Positions 31,502 through 44,667 of a stretch of 64,000 bases of DNA are shown here, one piece after another; the first letter of the stretch is position 1, and each line of letters begins with the position of its first letter. The notes below the pieces were generated by a model. It made no database searches. It had not been told where the DNA came from and worked only from the letters and a program-made list of their open reading frames with translations. The stretch is from Phycomyces nitens (lineage: Eukaryota > Mucoromycota > Mucoromycetes > Mucorales > Phycomycetaceae), in the NCBI GenBank assembly GCA_022702545.1, contig JAHRBC010000006.1, forward strand, positions 2,976,001 through 3,040,000, in the 5' to 3' direction. Position numbers and translations under genes: made by a program.

Positions 31502-34500
31502 AGAACAACCACCATCTATATACATACACCAGCCCACCCACCAACCCTTAAAAAAGAGACGTTTATTTGTTTTACCCATTCCTTCAAATACATCTAAAGA
31601 AACAACCTTTTTTTTTATAAAAAAAATACAAGAATTGCAAGCAGACTGACAGACAAAGCCAGCAGGAACTTGGCATTGATAATTTACATTACAATAAAAC
31701 AAAGTGAAAAGCATGTAATTGAGAGGGTTAAAGTGTATGTGTTTTTGAACATGATGTTGTGACCTTTTAAAGAGGTGTACACAGGTCAATCCATATGTTT
31801 TATGTGTAGATCCATGTACGGGGTAAATGTCTCTGGTATGCTCTATCAAGTCTAGAATAGCAAGCGATTTTATCAATTCAGAAAACGATACAGCGCCAGA
31901 AAGGCCTGGTCATGACGTTTCCACGGGAGTTGCATAGAAACCCTAGGCAATAATTATAATTCCCGCCTATTATTTCTTTCTCTTTTTCATTCAATCTTTG
32001 CCAGACACCACTTTGCCTCTATAAAGGACAAAATCCATTTTCAAACCAGTCGTGAAAAAAAAAACATTTGGAAATCCAAGCAGATTTCATCACTAACCCA
32101 TCCAAAATCAATCCATCCAAAACACAAAATATTCGCCTTCAAAAAAAAACACACACACACACACTTTAATGTGAGTTCTGCCATGGCATGGACTCACACT
32201 ACCTGCCAATACCGTACAGTTGTAAATCTTGGCTAGTTTGTAAATTCCTCGCAAACACTGAATAAATCATATTCTCTTTTGGATCCATATACTCTCTAGC
32301 AACCTTGATAGAAACAAAGGCTTCTTGGTAAACATCCTTTTTTCTTTGGCAAAATCAGTGCACAACCAATAGGCACTTGCTTGGATTGCAAGACTATATG
32401 CCTTGTCACTACACCTAGTCTCTCAATCAACAATCAAGTCAAGATTAATTTGTATAGATTTCAAAGCTGTTTCTCAAAGAAAGATATTCAGGAACCTCCA
32501 TTCTCCTAGATTTCTTTGCTGCCAACGACTCTATATTAGTTGGCAAGTTAAAAATGAGTGGGTCCACTTTGAGTGAGATTGAATCGAGAGCAAAAAGAAT
32601 ATATTTGGCTTGCACTTATTGCTGTAAAGAGATCCCATTTCTCTATCTCTCTCTTTGTTTGCATGTCCACATCAACCTACTCACCCTACTCACAATATTG
32701 ACTGTAAACTGCCTTGGCCGTGTTTTGGTAGTCTTGTCTGTTAGGTGGTTTGGGGCTAGTACGAGCCCAAAATACGCGAGATTGGTGTCTTGATGTCCAT
32801 GCCCTTGTTTCCCACAAAGTAATTATAGTCAAATATGACCCCATGGATAAAGCTCGTGATAAAGAGACATATGACTCCAAGGCACAAATTACCTCTGATC
32901 TTGACACTTTAGTACACAAAGTTTTCTTTTTGAAAAGCCAAATACCATTGATCCAGTTGTAAATAACAATCTATTTAATACATTCTATAGTTGAACATGA
33001 TATCGTTTATGATATCAAGTGACATGTTGCCTTTTAGCAAACATTCCCTTGTTGTTCACGGGTCTGTAATGAGAGCCGTAATGTTGAAAAGACTATTATC
33101 CAAGAGACTCTTAAATATATAGTAATTCTTAAGAACTATGGTGGTGTTATATACATACTTTGATTCTGATACTGATTGTTTTATGAATTACACAACACTG
33201 ACTCTGATATATCACTTCTCTCATATCAAGGACCCTGTTTAAAGGGCTTTGTTTTGTGAGTCTGGCCTTTATTATATAACTTGCCCTTATATCTCTTGAG
33301 GAACATGACTCAATGTGATGTCTGCAATAATTTTGTATTCAAAGTTGGCTAGAGAGAATCCAAAGTACAAACATTCTTTTTACAGGTCATCTACGCTATT
33401 TAAACAAACGTGCTAGGCGCAAAGCATAAATTTAGGCTCTAATTAGGCGATTAGGATATTTGTGGGGATGCTGGTGGTTCAATTGGTCCTGGGAATGCTG
33501 TCGAGACAAAGGGTTGAACTCTGTCTGGTCAACCTGGATGGTTCTTGGACAAAGTAACCCCAAATTAAGTTTTGAGAATGGGAAACGGGAAAAGTGAGCA
33601 AGATAGACGGGAAAGAAATGGCGGAGATTCTGCCCACTCTTGATACAAAGCAGGTATAGCCATCCCGTCCATCCAGCGCCATCTGATTGACTCTCCGACA
33701 ATCTTTGCTTGTGTAACCCTTTTAGATCGTTAATTGTGTATGCTGTATTGGCAGTCTTCAAAGGCTGGCTGTGATGGTGGAGCAGAAAAACGAATCTGTG
33801 AATTGTATTGTGTCAAGTAAACAGCTGCTCACTGTCCAAAGGTCTTTACTATCCTCTACCATGTTCCTGCCCATGATAGTAAAGAGCGCCAGACTATTAA
33901 TGTCGCACGATTGTTAAAACGCCACCACAGAAAGTGTTCTTCCCAACAGTCTAAATACAAGATGTGTTATTCATCACACCTGAACCATTCCACAAAGCAA
34001 AGCATATAATATGCATTCTGTACAGTATCAACTTTGTAATTATCAAAATAACAGCAGCAGCATCGTCTTTGTCTATACACCAAAGGCAGATCTTGCCTAC
34101 AAATGAGAGGGATAGCTCGAGGTATCCTGTGTGAAAGCAAATTGACATTGATCTCTGGCCTTTGGGTAACACTCACTTGGGGTATCGGTTGATCTCTGAG
34201 CTCCTTAGTGTCGGACAAGCTTCCTACCACAGGTTTTTTGGATGGGATCACCAATAGTCTCTTGGACTCTGCCATCAAATAGCAGGGTTCTCGGTTCATT
34301 TGAGATAAATGAGCAACATGCACTTGAGAGGGTGCATTGGAGTGATTGACCGGGAGCTCGCTTCCATCCAAAAACCGTCAATATTTGGAAATAGCTGACT
34401 TGCTAGACATGGAAACGCATCATTGTCTCTTATGATAATGTATGTCCACAAAAATATGTTGGAAAAAAAAATCAATGTGGGTCATCAAGACAACCAACAT

Positions 34501-36740
34501 TTAATAATAACCATATTATCAGTATTAACAAGATTATTATATCTGGAAGGCTAACATAACACCCATTTCTTTAAATCAAGCAAACTCTACAATACTGTGG
34601 TTGAGCACCAACATATTCTTTTCTTTGGGTATAGCTCATATATTGTTCAAAGTACTTTATACTCTTACACGTATCTATCATGAACACAGACTAAATGACA
34701 AAAGTAAGCTAAGCTTGTTGCAATATGCGCATACATTTTGAAGACACTACTGGGTACTTGAAGAAACTTGCTGGTTATGATGTAAATGACGTTAGTATTC
34801 TGAATAGATATATTCAATCAAACAATGTGGATAGCACCATAATTGACTTTGGGCATCTAATAAATGATCATGAGCGTACAAATCGACTAGAGGCTAGACT
34901 TGCTGAAGCAAAGAGACTTGAAAGATGTAAAATAAAAACCTCTGTTTAACAAAAACTTTTGGCAATGTAATATTTGTATATTTAAACCGATACAAGTTTT
35001 GAATTGGCTCGAGGTTTACTTTGGTCCATAGAGGATAAACCAATATATATATATATAGTTATGTTGATATAATTTTCCCCTTTTCATGTAAGCGATTCTT
35101 TCTCTATTAAAGATCTATAAAGTGAATAATGAGATTCCTCTGATTAACAAACTGGATCTGGCGCGAATATTAAATTTTATCCAAACATCTTTACTATTTC
35201 CTAGTAATACTCAATGTCAACTCTTGGAAATAAATTAAATTTAGGTCCTATTTTTATCTGGAATAATTCACAGCTTTGTACCAAATAGTCTACCATGCTT
35301 ATTATAACTCAAAGCCTCCTTTCCTCTCTCTTCATTATCCAGAATAGTGAAAATGGCGATTGGGGCAATCAAATGAATATATATATATATATATATATTG
35401 ATACATCTATGGATATAAAGCATGTAGTTTCTTTATTAAAGAAAGAAAGTTTGTAAAACCCATCAATAAATATATCCTTGTATCAATTGGTATTTTAAGA
35501 ATCCACAAGTTCAAGTAAGGGTATACTAGATTTTTTTGTTTATTGATTTATTTTACTGCTAAATAATATTAATTATTAAATATTTTCTACGCTCATCAAA
35601 TGATACGATTTCTGACCATGTTAGCAAGTGCCATTGTATTGCTCAAGTGCCATGTATTATTTATAAACACCAGACTGCCTCCTGATGTAACTCAGAACGT
35701 GGTCGATGATGTTACATGTTCCTATATTAAACCAAGCACGCCGTCTTTAGATATATGTAACAATGCACACGACCGTGCCACACTTTTATTTTCAGCCATA
35801 GTTCCTGAATATCAACAGCCCCTAGTGTTGATTATGAGGAGTTTGTCCGAGGCTATTTGCAGGGTTCCCGTATTTCCATCAGACCTGTGGTAATGCACCG
35901 GGCGAGTATACAATCATGAGTGCTCCTTTGGGTCTATAAAGTAAACCCAATATATTCTAGTAATAATGTATCCTGACAATGTTTATCGTTTGTCTGGATT
36001 TGGCTATTCCATAGCAAAAGACACCGAGAACTGCAAGGGCAATGGTGTGGGATGGACCGTCATGTCTGCCCTGTCGAGGAATCTCTTCCGCAGTAGTGGG
36101 ACTATATATTTAGATTCTGTCAAAAGACTTGTCAGTGCACCAACCAACCAACCAACCAACCTAACCATACCGAAGGTCATCATGATCTACTAGAATCGGC
36201 CAACAGGGGTTGTGGATACATCAAGACTCGTCACCTTCCTGGCACGTGTTTATACAGATCCATTTGACGGTCAAGAGGAAGAGGAAGATATGGCTTGTAG
36301 GAAAAGTCATTGTATCCACCGGCAAGACCTCGTATTTGCCACGAGGCAAATAATTACTTTGGTGATGATGAGATTTCGTATCAACACCAATACAAACCAC
36401 TGCCTTGGACTGTGTATCCCAAGAGCCATCTTGTGAGTATTGGTTTTCAAAGGAAAAAGACCATCAGACAAGAAATATTCGTATGAATGTCTTACAGAAT
36501 CCCTAGATATCTCTTGCAAAACACCTTGATCCTCCCTCTATCTCCCCCTTTATTTCTCCTGCCTATCCCAATACACACCCATACACACACATGTTATGTA
36601 CAAATGAATTTTTTTTAAAAGAAAAGAATAAACAAAGCCTTTCTCTCTTGTCAAAAAAATAAAGTCTTTTTTTTTTAGAAAAAAAAAAGAAGAGTTATTT
36701 GGTGGGGGTATTGTAAATTGTTAACTCTACTCGCTTATTC
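31502..36740. other. Gene-poor region of 5.2 kb
   Basis: No gene I can recognise. It holds microsatellites (CA near 32150; AT at 35045-35056 and 35378-35398), an imperfect palindrome at 32171-32197 around TGCCATGGCA, and several short ORFs without family marks (for example 33967-34371 minus; 34725-34949, 35600-35893 and 35966-36193 plus). ORFs between 35600 and 36440 lie in different frames and may be a decayed gene. Confidence 0.4.
34725..34949 (+). CDS. Unrecognised small ORF, 74 residues
   Basis: Starts MRIHFEDTTGYLKKLAGYD and ends in a charged helix-like stretch (NDHERTNRLEARLAEAKRLE) that could form a coiled coil. No family is recognised, no splice partner is evident, and the surroundings are AT-rich. 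It may be a relic or a chance ORF. Confidence 0.2.
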   Translation: MRIHFEDTTGYLKKLAGYDVNDVSILNRYIQSNNVDSTIIDFGHLINDHERTNRLEARLAEAKRLERCKIKTSV

Positions 36741-38176
36741 TCATTGACGATTCTCTCTTTTCCATGCCACAAACTCATCAAACAAAACAGGCCCTAAAGA
36801 TGCCAAACAAGTCAAATTAGACACTCAATTCATACAAATGCCTTTCAAAGGGCCTCTTTCTCTTACATGCTGATGTCTCGTCATAATCAATCAGATCGTC
36901 AGATACGCTCGAGACAAATTCAAAAAAGTTGGACCATTGATCCTTGTTGATCACTCGGACAGGATCTGCTTCTCTCAAGAACTCAATAAACTGAATCGTC
37001 AATGGAAAATAGGCACCTAATAACATGTTCCAAATCTCGCAGGCAACCTTTGGGTATATTAGAATGCTGTAACGTCATGTCTTTGGAAACCTACTTCTAC
37101 ATCCATGCACTTTTGACCCTTGTTTTTTGCATAGCCAAATGTATAGCGATATACTTCTTTCAGAGTATCCGGATCACGAATGCTCGCTTCAAACATTGGA
37201 AGCTTTAGCTTGAATGAACTGACCGAGTCCGTTCTAAACAATACAATACAACCAATGTTCAGACTCCTGGTGTTTTATCTCATTGGTACTCGTGCACATC
37301 TTACCCCAACTGGTGCATACTTGTCATCCATTCGTCTTTGGTAATATATCCTGTGTGTATTGATAATCAATTGATATGTTGATCTCCATCTTTAAAAATT
37401 CTTGTTTGTGTTATACCCATTGTAGACGCGTTCATCTTCCATGCAATGACCAATATAATGACCTAGAGAAAGAGAGAGAGAGAGAAAAAAGACAGAAATA
37501 TGCTTGTATTAACACTGAATATGTGTACATGTGAATATACGTGTATATAATTACATCTTCAACGGATATCCCCAGATCCTCAAAGAACATTTGAGTTCCT
37601 TCGGGTGTAATAATCAATGGGGATTCTGGATCACGGTACCGCTCGAACCATTGTAGACATTGCTGCTCATTAAACTACATTAGAGGTAATGAGTATATGA
37701 TCATAGTTTGGTTGGAGAAATATAGTCAACGTTTTGACACAGTTTGTTTTCCTTTATTTGTTTACCTGTGGACTAGATTAAAGAGAAGGAGCAGGATGAT
37801 TAGATTGGGTTAACATTGACTATTGACAATATTACCTCGAGGGAACTGTGGGCAGTGGTGCTTGACTCTGGATAGATTGCGAATTCTGCTGTTGCAGATG
37901 CTGGTGCTGATTGCGTAGTTGCTGCTGGTATTGTTGCTGGTGGTGTTGTTGGTGTGGCTGCTGCTGCTGCTGCTGCTGTTGTTGTTGCTGTTGTTGCTGG
38001 TATTGCTGGTGTTTTGTCTCCTGATGAACAGTGGGATTAGTTCGCTTACGCTTTGTTGCAGAAGGATTAAGTTGGGCAGTTGAACTTTGTTTGGCACCCA
38101 TGTAGTAAATGTTATTTGTTGATTGACAGTTGAAAGAGTAAGCCTGATCACTAAAAGTTCTTTTCTTCAATGACAT
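36741..38176 (-). CDS. DCN1: DCN1-like cullin neddylation E3 factor with polyQ N-terminus
   Basis: Promotes transfer of NEDD8 from Ubc12 to cullins. Model of 310 residues in eight exons: 38176-37836, 37772-37766 (7 nt), 37674-37555, 37462-37417, 37350-37305, 37233-37095, 37047-36867, 36793-36741. The PONY domain is complete: FNEQQCLQWFERY, GTQMFFEDLGI, VIAWKMNASTMGY, DEWMTSMHQLG, LKLPMFE, YRYTFGYAKNKGQKCMD, VINKDQWSNFFEF, and the final AWPVLFDEFVAW with the Asp/Ala residues of the cullin-binding patch. The last exon restores the Trp and the C-terminus. The N-terminus is unlike yeast Dcn1: a KRKR basic run, then a long Gln/His tract. An internal ATG at 38101 (MGAKQSS) could be the start instead and fits an N-myristoylation site. 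Confidence 0.85.
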
Positions 38177-39755
38177 GTAAAGAAGAAGAAGAAGAAGAGG
38201 GCAGAGAAAGAAAACCAAGTAAAAAAAATATAAATAAAATATAAATATAGAAAGAGGGGGTGCCGAGGGGCGAGACCCATTCAACTATAACCATAACTAC
38301 CATTACTGCAATGGCAATCAACGTACTCTTTTGTGTGTCTCGACAAGTTTTGGAATCATACTAGTTGGGTCTTTATTGTTTTCTTTTTTCTTTTTTTTAA
38401 ATATATATATATATATATTTTAGAGATTTCTTGTACTATATACACTGCTCTCATTAATATTTCCTAGCAAATTATAATAAAATTCGCAAGTTAATGTGTA
38501 CATTTATACTAATGTATAAAATGTGCCTAGAATGTAATGAATGTGGTCAATGGGCAATTGCTGGTTCCATTAGATCTCTAATGAACAAGACTTTCTGTTT
38601 TAAATATATATATATATATATATTGTGATTGCATAGTTATTGCTTCCAAGTATGTTGCTTTATTATATAGTCAATGAAAAAAAAACCATGGTCTCTCAAA
38701 CCAAAATAAGACTTGGTTGCCATGTATTTAACATGTAAACCCCCCCTCCAAAAAAAACACTCTTGTTGAATGCATTTACAAACACTGGCTTGTTTACATA
38801 ATATATTCATTGCCATCTAAAACAAATGCATTTATTATGTCCAAACTCAGCATGCATCGGGGATAAAAGTACTCCGGACCGGAGTGCTTATCTACACCCG
38901 AGGCGGACTATCTAGCATTCCGACTGTTCCAAACATTGAACGGTGTCACCTGACCATTCCAAAGTATGTTTTTTGTCTTGTGTCAAATCAATAAAACAAA
39001 CAGGCAATTGGTTGTTTGAGATATTTATGAATCTTCTCAATCGTGCTAGTCTTGGAGGCATAACGGCTAGAGGCCAAGGCTTATTTTAGCTTAATATGAT
39101 GGCCAGAATAGGTTGTTTGAGAGATATTTAATTATACGGTCAAATTGGTTTCTATATTGGTTTGTTGGATTGCTGCTTGTATTCACGCATCTACCTTTGG
39201 ATTCCCCAAAGATCGTTTTCAACAGTCTAGCAGGTGCATTGGCTCTTGGGAATCTAGCGTGGATCAGATTGCTGAATTGTAATCAATTTAATATATTGAA
39301 TCAAGGATGGACGGCTGATCGGACCGACACCTAAAAATAAAAATAAAATAAAAAAATAAAATAAAGGCTCAATCGATCTGTTGTTGGTGTGGTAGAATAT
39401 CAGGGCAGAAATTAATGTTTGTATGGTGAAATAGAGCGTTTATGGCGTCATGGGGATTATCACCAAGACTGATTACTGAGAAAATCATGTCACAGCAATT
39501 CAGTCACTATGGCTATTTTCAATTCATGACTCATTGTCCGTAACAGCACAAGAAGCACGGTTGAGATAAGGCAATGCAATCCTGAATTTAATGGCTTCTG
39601 TGCAGATCAGATATTGGGTTAAATAAGATAAAATAAGATAAAATAAAATAAAAAGGCCCTACAAAAAGACAAATGCTCTTTGGTAAAGCAATGCCAAACT
39701 AAAAAGGAAATTTTCATTATCTTTGATGATAGAAAACGTCGATAGTCCCGTCATG
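38177..39755. other. Intergenic, AT-rich
   Basis: Between the DCN1-like start and the PQ-loop gene promoter. It holds AT microsatellites (38401-38420, 38605-38622) and runs of AAATA. No gene is supported; a short hydrophobic ORF at 39113-39334 has no family marks. Confidence 0.45.
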
Positions 39756-39763
39756 TATAAAAG
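39756..39763 (+). promoter_or_regulatory. TATA box of the PQ-loop gene
   Basis: TATAAAAG lies 65 bp upstream of the ATG at 39828, followed by a CT-rich stretch typical of a fungal transcription start region. Confidence 0.5.
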
Positions 39764-39827
39764 GGACCCCTAAACCGATATTCAAACCCCCACAATACCA
39801 CTCTCTTTCTCACGCTCTTCACCAACA

Positions 39828-40995
39828 ATGTCCACCCAATGCCTCCCCACCCAAGACGACATTCCATTGGTCCAATGGATACATGTAAGCCTTGCCCTGA
39901 TCTCGACACCTTTATTTATCACTTGTTAGGCATTGTTCGGCGAATGTGTATATGGCGCCCAAGGAGCAACGAGCCTATTGTTAGGCTACATGTCAATGGC
40001 ATTCTGGTTCAATGCCCAACTACCGTAAATATCCTCTAGATAATATTTCCTCAACTAAATAACCCTCTAGGCAACTCATCACAAACTATCGCAAGGGGTC
40101 TGCAGAAGGGCTAAGCCTTCCATTTCTATTTATTTGGCTACTAGGTAAGTTGATCATGTATATAGATACATAATCAATTGGGCATTTCTAACCCTTGATA
40201 TTAGGTGATGCTGCCAATTTAATAGGCTGCATACTGACGAACCAGCTGCCATTCCAGCAGTATCTAGGCATCTACTTTGTCTCGGTCGATGTCTGTCTAT
40301 TAGTCCAATGGATCTATTACACCTACTTTAGACCTCCCCACCACCTCTCTGACACTGCCAAAGAATACGAATACAACCGAGCAAAGATATCGGCCTTCCA
40401 GCACCCCTCTGTCCTCACACCTCTCCTTATCCAGTCTAACCCAGGCCAGATTCTGACCGAGGAGATTGCACCCTACTCTGTCTCGGCATCACCCAGCAAG
40501 TGGTACACTCTTTTACCTACTCAGCCAGAAACTGAAGCCAAGTCCAGCAAAGCCAGTGCGCTCTTGCTTTCCGTATTTCTTTTTGGCTCTCGTCTGCCAG
40601 CAGCCACCTTCACTACCCTCACTACCCTCACCTCCCCCACCACCCTCACCACGCTTGACCCACAAGACTCGATTGCAGATGACCCGCTTATCATTGGTCG
40701 CATATTTGCCTGGACATGCACCTGCCTATACCTCATGTCCCGTATCCCCCAAATCAGAAAGAACTACAAACGTCAGTCAGTCGACGGTCTCTCGCCGTCA
40801 TTATTTATCTTTGCTGTCGGTGGCAACCTGACCTACGCTCTATCTATCCTCACCCACCCAGGACAGACCCTGGCCAGTCTGCTGGACGCCCTTCCATACC
40901 TGATCGGCAGTGCTGGCACACTGTCCTTTGATGCAACAATCTTTTTTCAGTTCTTTTGGTACAAGAGACGCGAACCATCTCTAGTCATTGTCTAG
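39828..40995 (+). CDS. PQ-loop vacuolar/lysosomal amino acid transporter
   Basis: Seven-helix membrane protein of the PQ-loop family (yeast Ypq1-3, pombe Stm1), which exports cationic amino acids from the vacuole. Model of 338 residues, exons 39828-39884, 39930-40024, 40071-40144, 40205-40995, all introns GT-AG. First PQ motif: AQLPQLITNYRKGSAEGLS, spanning the exon 2-3 junction. Second: SRIPQIRKNYKRQSVDGLS near residue 255. Between them lies a variable cytosolic loop rich in Pro, Ser and Thr with a TTLTTLTSPTTLTTL repeat. No signal peptide. Substrate and membrane are inferred from the family. Confidence 0.88.
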
Positions 40996-41402
40996 ACCCC
41001 AAACCTGTACATACATTATTTTTTTTTCATCTCATATAAACATATATTACCACTAATTTGCCATTTTAATAATCACATTTATTCAAAATATAAAGACTTG
41101 ATTAGATAAGACCAAATTGCTTCCTATTTTAGAATCCATAATTCACAAAAGTTGTGCAACCATTTGAATCCCGACAGGGAGAGTATATTATATCATTAAA
41201 TTCATTTGATGAATTCCTATTGGATCCAGCAAGTAGAATCGATGGACCTGAATATCTTGCCCAAAATTAAGCATTTTTTTTTTTGCTTTTTGTTATTATT
41301 ATTATTTCTTACTTTTTATATATATATATTTATATATATATATATATTTTGCATAGAGAATATAATAGTATATTAAATCACATGAAATACTAGGCGACCT
41401 CC
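40996..41402. other. Short AT-rich spacer
   Basis: Contains poly-T tracts and TA repeats (41318-41346) before the glycosyltransferase start. No gene is seen. Confidence 0.45.
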
Positions 41403-44400
41403 ATGACACTACCTTATTCACCAAAGAAACTGTTTCGTTTCTTTGCCTTTGGTCTCTTGGCCTTTTCCCTCTTGCTCTGTATTCCCTTGTTCTTTACACC
41501 AGCACCAGCACCAGCAGTACCAGTACCAGTACCAGCACCAGCATCAGCACCATCACAACCACAGCCACAGCAATTCATCCAATCCCAACCAATTCCAAAG
41601 CATGTGTTTGATGAATGGCCTTGGCCTCAGTTTAACAGCTGGCAGCAAGGTATGACCTATTACTGGATTCCAGACTTGTTAATATATATATATAATTAGA
41701 TTCCGCATGGTCATTTCCAATCGCCCGTCATCATCACCAGACCAACCTCAGGCACTCATCTCAACCCCCTTCATTCCTACGCTCCTTGCAGACCTACGCC
41801 ATCTCAGGCCATGATCTAACCGCACTCGATGACCTGGCCACCAACCAACAATTGACCAACCCTGATATCACCACAATCATCTCGGTCCACTCCAAACACC
41901 AGACCGACCGCATCGATGCAGTGCTTTCTCAGTCGCTCCAGCCATCAAATATCATCATTGTTAGTCAGACTCACTTGAGCCAATTCATCAAAGAATACAT
42001 TCAGGAATCAAACAATCCCTCCCTTCAGCATATCGCTCTCGATACCCCTGAAGATGCACCTGCGGGCAGTGCAGCATCAGCCGCGTGGCTACAATTACTT
42101 CACAGCGTCGAAACTGCCTGGGTCTGGGCAGTCGACTCAACCATGGCCACAGACGAACTGGAACGCATCTACCGTCTCATGCACACTCCCGAATACGAGC
42201 ATGCGCTTGTTGGCCATCGAGGAGTGCTCTTGCCTGCAAATATCAACAAGGATCCAGCCTCAACTATCCTTTGTCTGCCCGAGGCGTTTGATCAGCTGCC
42301 TCGTCTGGCTCAGCCAGTAGACATGATCCAGGGCGCGTGGCTTCTCAGACGTTCGTGGCTGCCCTATCTCTTAGCCGATCACAGACCAGATAGCCTGGCT
42401 TCTCCTGTTGGACACTTTGTATCTCAAAGCCTATTACACCACGCCAATATTCCTACCATCCTTGTTCCTCTCGAATCGTCTGTAGATCAGGGGTGTCAAG
42501 AGATCATCCAGGAATTCGAGACAAACAACCAGTGGCGAACTCTGCTGGCCAAACGCACCAGCCCTTCTGCACTCGACTACCGTCAGATCACAGTCAGGCA
42601 GCACCACGACCGCCACTCGGCAGTGTTCTTTGCGGATGGTCCTGAGCAGGCCATTGCGCTCCATCCACTGATCTGTCGGTTCAACCAGACTGCACATGTG
42701 GTTGTCACGGGTAATTCGCGAGGCATGAGTGGAAATGCACTGGAGCGTGCATTTGAGCACACAAATTGCTCAAGTAGTGTAACAATCCATGACCTCGATC
42801 TTGAACCTCTTGATGAGCTTGGACTTGCATCGGCCGTCGTCTGGAAGATGACTAGGCTCATCCAGGTCATTCGTCCCCAGATCCTCATCCACATTCAAAA
42901 CTCAATGGAAGATTCACTCGCTCAGTTGTCGCGTCTGCAGCATGTGGTTGCAATTGGCCTGCCTGCTGATGATGTACGTCATGTACTCTGGATTGCAGAT
43001 CTGTCTCTTGAAACCCTCCAGTTCTGGCACACAATCAGAATCCAGCTGGTTGTCATTACCGACCGACGACCTCACTCGCTGTCTCGCTTGCTGCAGTCGT
43101 CAGGACGCGCCCATTTTCTGGGCGACAAGGTCAATCTGGTGGTCCATATGGAACAATCCGCAGACAGGGTTACAAAGATGCTGGTCAACAGCTTCTCTTG
43201 GCACCATGGCGAAAAGACAGTGCGGCACAGGATACGCAAGGGAGGACTGATGCCGGCCATCATAGAGTCCTGGTATCCCAACGACAATGACGACTATGCA
43301 GTCTTGCTGGAAGACGACATTGAAGTGTCGCCTCTGTTCTACAGCTGGTCAAAATATGCGATCCTAAAGTATCGCTATGAGCAATCCAATCCAGCCCTCT
43401 ATGGCATCTCGCTCTATTCTCCTCGCAACCTTGAACTCTTGCCAGAAGGACGCCGGCCTTTTGACCCTGCGCTTGTCCTCGAACCCACTTATCCACCCCG
43501 GATGCCATATGTCAGCCAAGTACCCTGTAGCTGGGGAGCAGTGTACTTTCCTGAACACTGGCGCGAATTCCACGACTATCTGACCAGCAGAATCGAGGAT
43601 CTCCGTCAAGAACATCTGCTAAACATCACTGTCCCTGGCAGCCGCTCTGACCGATGGAAAAAGTCTTGGAAAAAGTACTTTATTGAACTAGTCTATCTGC
43701 GCGCATACGTGATGCTCTATCCAAACTTCCAGCACTACGAATCCTTTTCTACCAACCATCTCGAGTTTGGTACCCACGTAAAAAAGGCACGTCTCCAGGT
43801 AATCATTGACAATTTCCGGGTACCTCTGATGGAGCGTGATACGATTCTTGACCAATTGCCAAACCACCGTCTGCCAGCATTCGAAGGGCTCCCTGTTCTG
43901 GATCTCTGGGGGCGTCTCAAGACACATGATTTGCTTCAAGACACTGGGGCCATTTGGCATCGCCAGGTATCAGCATGCGCGCGTACATTGGGACGCTATG
44001 ATCCCCAGGATCTCCTCTGTCCCTTTCCACACTCGCGACAGGAAATCGAGGCCGCGTTGGCAGCAGCATCCGAGGCAGCCGAACTCAAGCGACGACTGAA
44101 GCCTGTCAAGACAAAGGAGGCAGTGGAGCACATTGAATATGTTACGGTGTATGTGACACCAGATCCCGAAAAGCAGCATTCGTTATCGGTTGAGCAGGAA
44201 ATACAGGAGCAGGAAGATTACCTCCCCAAGCCAATCGATGTATCGGACATGCTGAGCCTAGAAGAAGACCATGGCTTTGAGGATGACGAGATGCAGGATC
44301 TGGAGAGCGAGCTGGATAGACTGAACCAATTGTATTATCATGTCTATCCGCTGGCATGGCACGATGGCCTGACAGACGTCCAGGACCAAACTATGGATAG

Positions 44401-44410
44401 AGGATTCTAA
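41403..44410 (+). CDS. Type II membrane glycosyltransferase-like protein
   Basis: 985 residues in two exons (41403-41649, 41700-44410; 50-nt GT-AG intron). A short cytosolic head (MTLPYSPKKLFRF) is followed by one membrane anchor (about residues 10-30) and a Pro/Ala/Val/Gln-rich stalk, the layout of a Golgi type II enzyme. The lumenal part has an N-terminal glycosyltransferase-2-like portion, a central portion resembling a glycosyltransferase-4 fold (weak), then VLLEDDIEVSPLFYSW, GISLYSPRN and VPCSWGAVYFPEHW, marks of a fungal and plant family of GT2-type proteins. The EDD triad is the likely metal or donor site. The C-terminal 80 residues are acidic and charged. Donor and acceptor cannot be told from the sequence. 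Confidence 0.8.
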
Positions 44411-44540
44411 AACAAAACTAAACAATTAAAAACCAATTAAAACAAGTGTGTGGCATCCAGACAGAGAGAAATCCTGCTGTTTATCTATCTATTTATTTAT
44501 TTTATTTTATTATTTTTGGGGAAGCGAATACCAACATTGG

Positions 44541-44595
44541 CCAATCAGTAGGCTAGTTTATCAAAAGGACAGTCAACGGTTGGGACCCTATAAAT
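44541..44595 (+). promoter_or_regulatory. CCAAT and TATA boxes of PDA1
   Basis: CCAATCA at 44541-44547 and TATAAAT at 44589-44595 stand 121 and 73 bp before the ATG. CCAAT (HAP complex) control is known for respiratory genes in fungi, so the arrangement fits the gene's job. Confidence 0.5.
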
Positions 44596-44667
44596 TTCCA
44601 TCACTTTCCCATCCTGGCTTAATTACTCTCTTTCTAAACTTTTTTTAAAAGAAATCATCCTCAAGCC

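Noticed and set aside
31286..31876. Minus-strand ORF of 196 codons
   Set aside because: It runs antisense over the SEC61 beta final exon and 3' region, has no recognised domain and has a low-complexity character.
33432..33761. Minus-strand ORF of 109 codons
   Set aside because: Overlaps another ORF in a second frame, has no family marks, and its composition is not protein-like.
33967..34371. Minus-strand ORF of 134 codons
   Set aside because: No recognisable motif and a CCCCYF-type odd composition at the end; probably chance in non-coding DNA.
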